A stretch of 64,000 nt of DNA from NCBI GenBank assembly GCA_036169595.1, contig CM069766.1:1-64000 (forward strand), given 5' to 3'. This document shows, one piece after another, positions 63,420 through 64,000 of the stretch; position 1 is the stretch's first letter; every line of letters starts with the position of its first letter. Below the pieces are notes generated by a model. The model ran no database searches, was not told where the DNA came from, and saw nothing but the letters and a program-made list of their open reading frames with translations. Both the position numbers and the translations under genes were made by a program. Source of the stretch: Dictyostelium firmibasis. Its lineage: Eukaryota > Evosea > Eumycetozoa > Dictyosteliales > Dictyosteliaceae.

Positions 63420-64000
63420 CAAAAAAAAAATGAAAAATAATTAAAAAAAAATAATCAAATTAAAATATCAAACTAAAAATATCAAAAAAAAATATCAACC
63501 CCAAAGTATCAATTCAAAAAGGTGCTGGTTTGAATGTTAACACAAGTATCAAATATCACTGTTTGTAATTAACACCAAATGTTACCAGCCAGATAAAGAC
63601 ACATTATTTCCCCTTTGTGCCACACACTCAAAACATTAATTTTATACATTAATTGAGCCTGTAAAAAAAAAAAAAAAACAATAAACACGAGTTCTATTCT
63701 CGAGGAGAGACAGCCTAAAAAACTGTGATATTCAATTTAAAAAAACAAAAAAAAAAAAAAAAAAAAAAAATCTTTTTTACACTAATTTAGGTAATTATAT
63801 TAATTTGTGGATATTTATTAGAACCTTTCTTTTTATACTAATTTGTAAAATTATAATAATTTATAAACATGTGTCAAAATAATTTATGTAACATTGTCAA
63901 CTCAATTATGATACTATAAATACAAGATGTTTTCTTCAGTTCAAATGTGTGTCGTAGAATTTTACATTTATACTCACACTAAATAACTGCAACATCAAAA
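63313..64000 (+). mobile_element. Probable continuation of the TRE5-type element, 5' untranslated part
   Basis: After the third module the sequence diverges, then a diverged partial copy of the same module appears at about 63533-63625 (GAATGTTAACACAAGTATCAA and CACATTATTTC). This is followed by non-coding DNA to the window end. It may include the B-module and leader before ORF1, but I cannot define them. Confidence 0.4.

Overview
The window is nuclear DNA of a social amoeba of the genus Dictyostelium, either D. discoideum or a very close relative. The evidence is the extreme A+T content of non-coding DNA with homopolymer runs, short introns (mostly 60-220 bp) with GTAAGT/GTATGT donors, AAT/CAA arrays read as poly-Asn and poly-Gln inside proteins, and Dictyostelium-typical families (psi/PA14 proteins, noxB, tandem LIM-domain TKL kinases, tRNA-targeted retrotransposons). 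Sequence alone does not decide the species. All exon models below were built by hand from GT..AG signals, and every multi-exon model closes in frame.

Layout. 1-4850 is gene-poor: degenerate tandem repeats (1-1800), then a decayed gene-like stretch with triplet arrays (2190-4700). 4851-12749 carries four housekeeping genes: an EF-hand mitochondrial carrier with a 10-nt micro-exon, actin-related protein 6, eIF3 subunit M and an SLC35F-type transporter. 13086-18758 is a tandem pair of LIM-domain protein kinases whose kinase halves are almost identical at DNA level. 19059-25638 holds two minus-strand genes: a LisH-CTLH protein resembling the N-terminus of the plant corepressor TOPLESS, and a RING/B-box protein with an unusual C-terminal domain. 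A 2.3-kb divergent intergenic region leads into a 1013-aa membrane-anchored coiled-coil protein (27987-31028), then multiple inositol polyphosphate phosphatase and a small membrane protein.

34366-49154 is compact and mixed in strand: ESCRT-III Vps20/CHMP6, a polytopic membrane protein, an unidentified two-exon protein, proline iminopeptidase, a TM2-domain protein, a HAD phosphatase, Mediator subunit 9, a 1526-aa low-complexity protein with a C-terminal zinc-ribbon-like motif, and a four-CBS-domain protein. 49281-62039 holds a secreted family-65 glycosidase, a PA14/psi-type secreted protein, NADPH oxidase B, and two proteins of unknown function.

The right end (62040-64000) is a tRNA locus colonised by non-LTR retrotransposons. 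A tRNA-Leu(UAA) gene on the minus strand is flanked 48 bp upstream by tandem ~214-bp modules, the placement and architecture expected for the 5' end of a TRE5-type element that runs off the window. On its downstream side lie truncated, poly(A)-tailed remnants and a tRNA-like relic.

The genes do not form one pathway. Recurring themes are transcription and translation (Arp6, eIF3m, Med9, the TOPLESS-like protein), membrane traffic and transport (Vps20, SLC35F, mitochondrial carrier) and secreted or oxidative functions (Minpp1, GH65, psi, NoxB).
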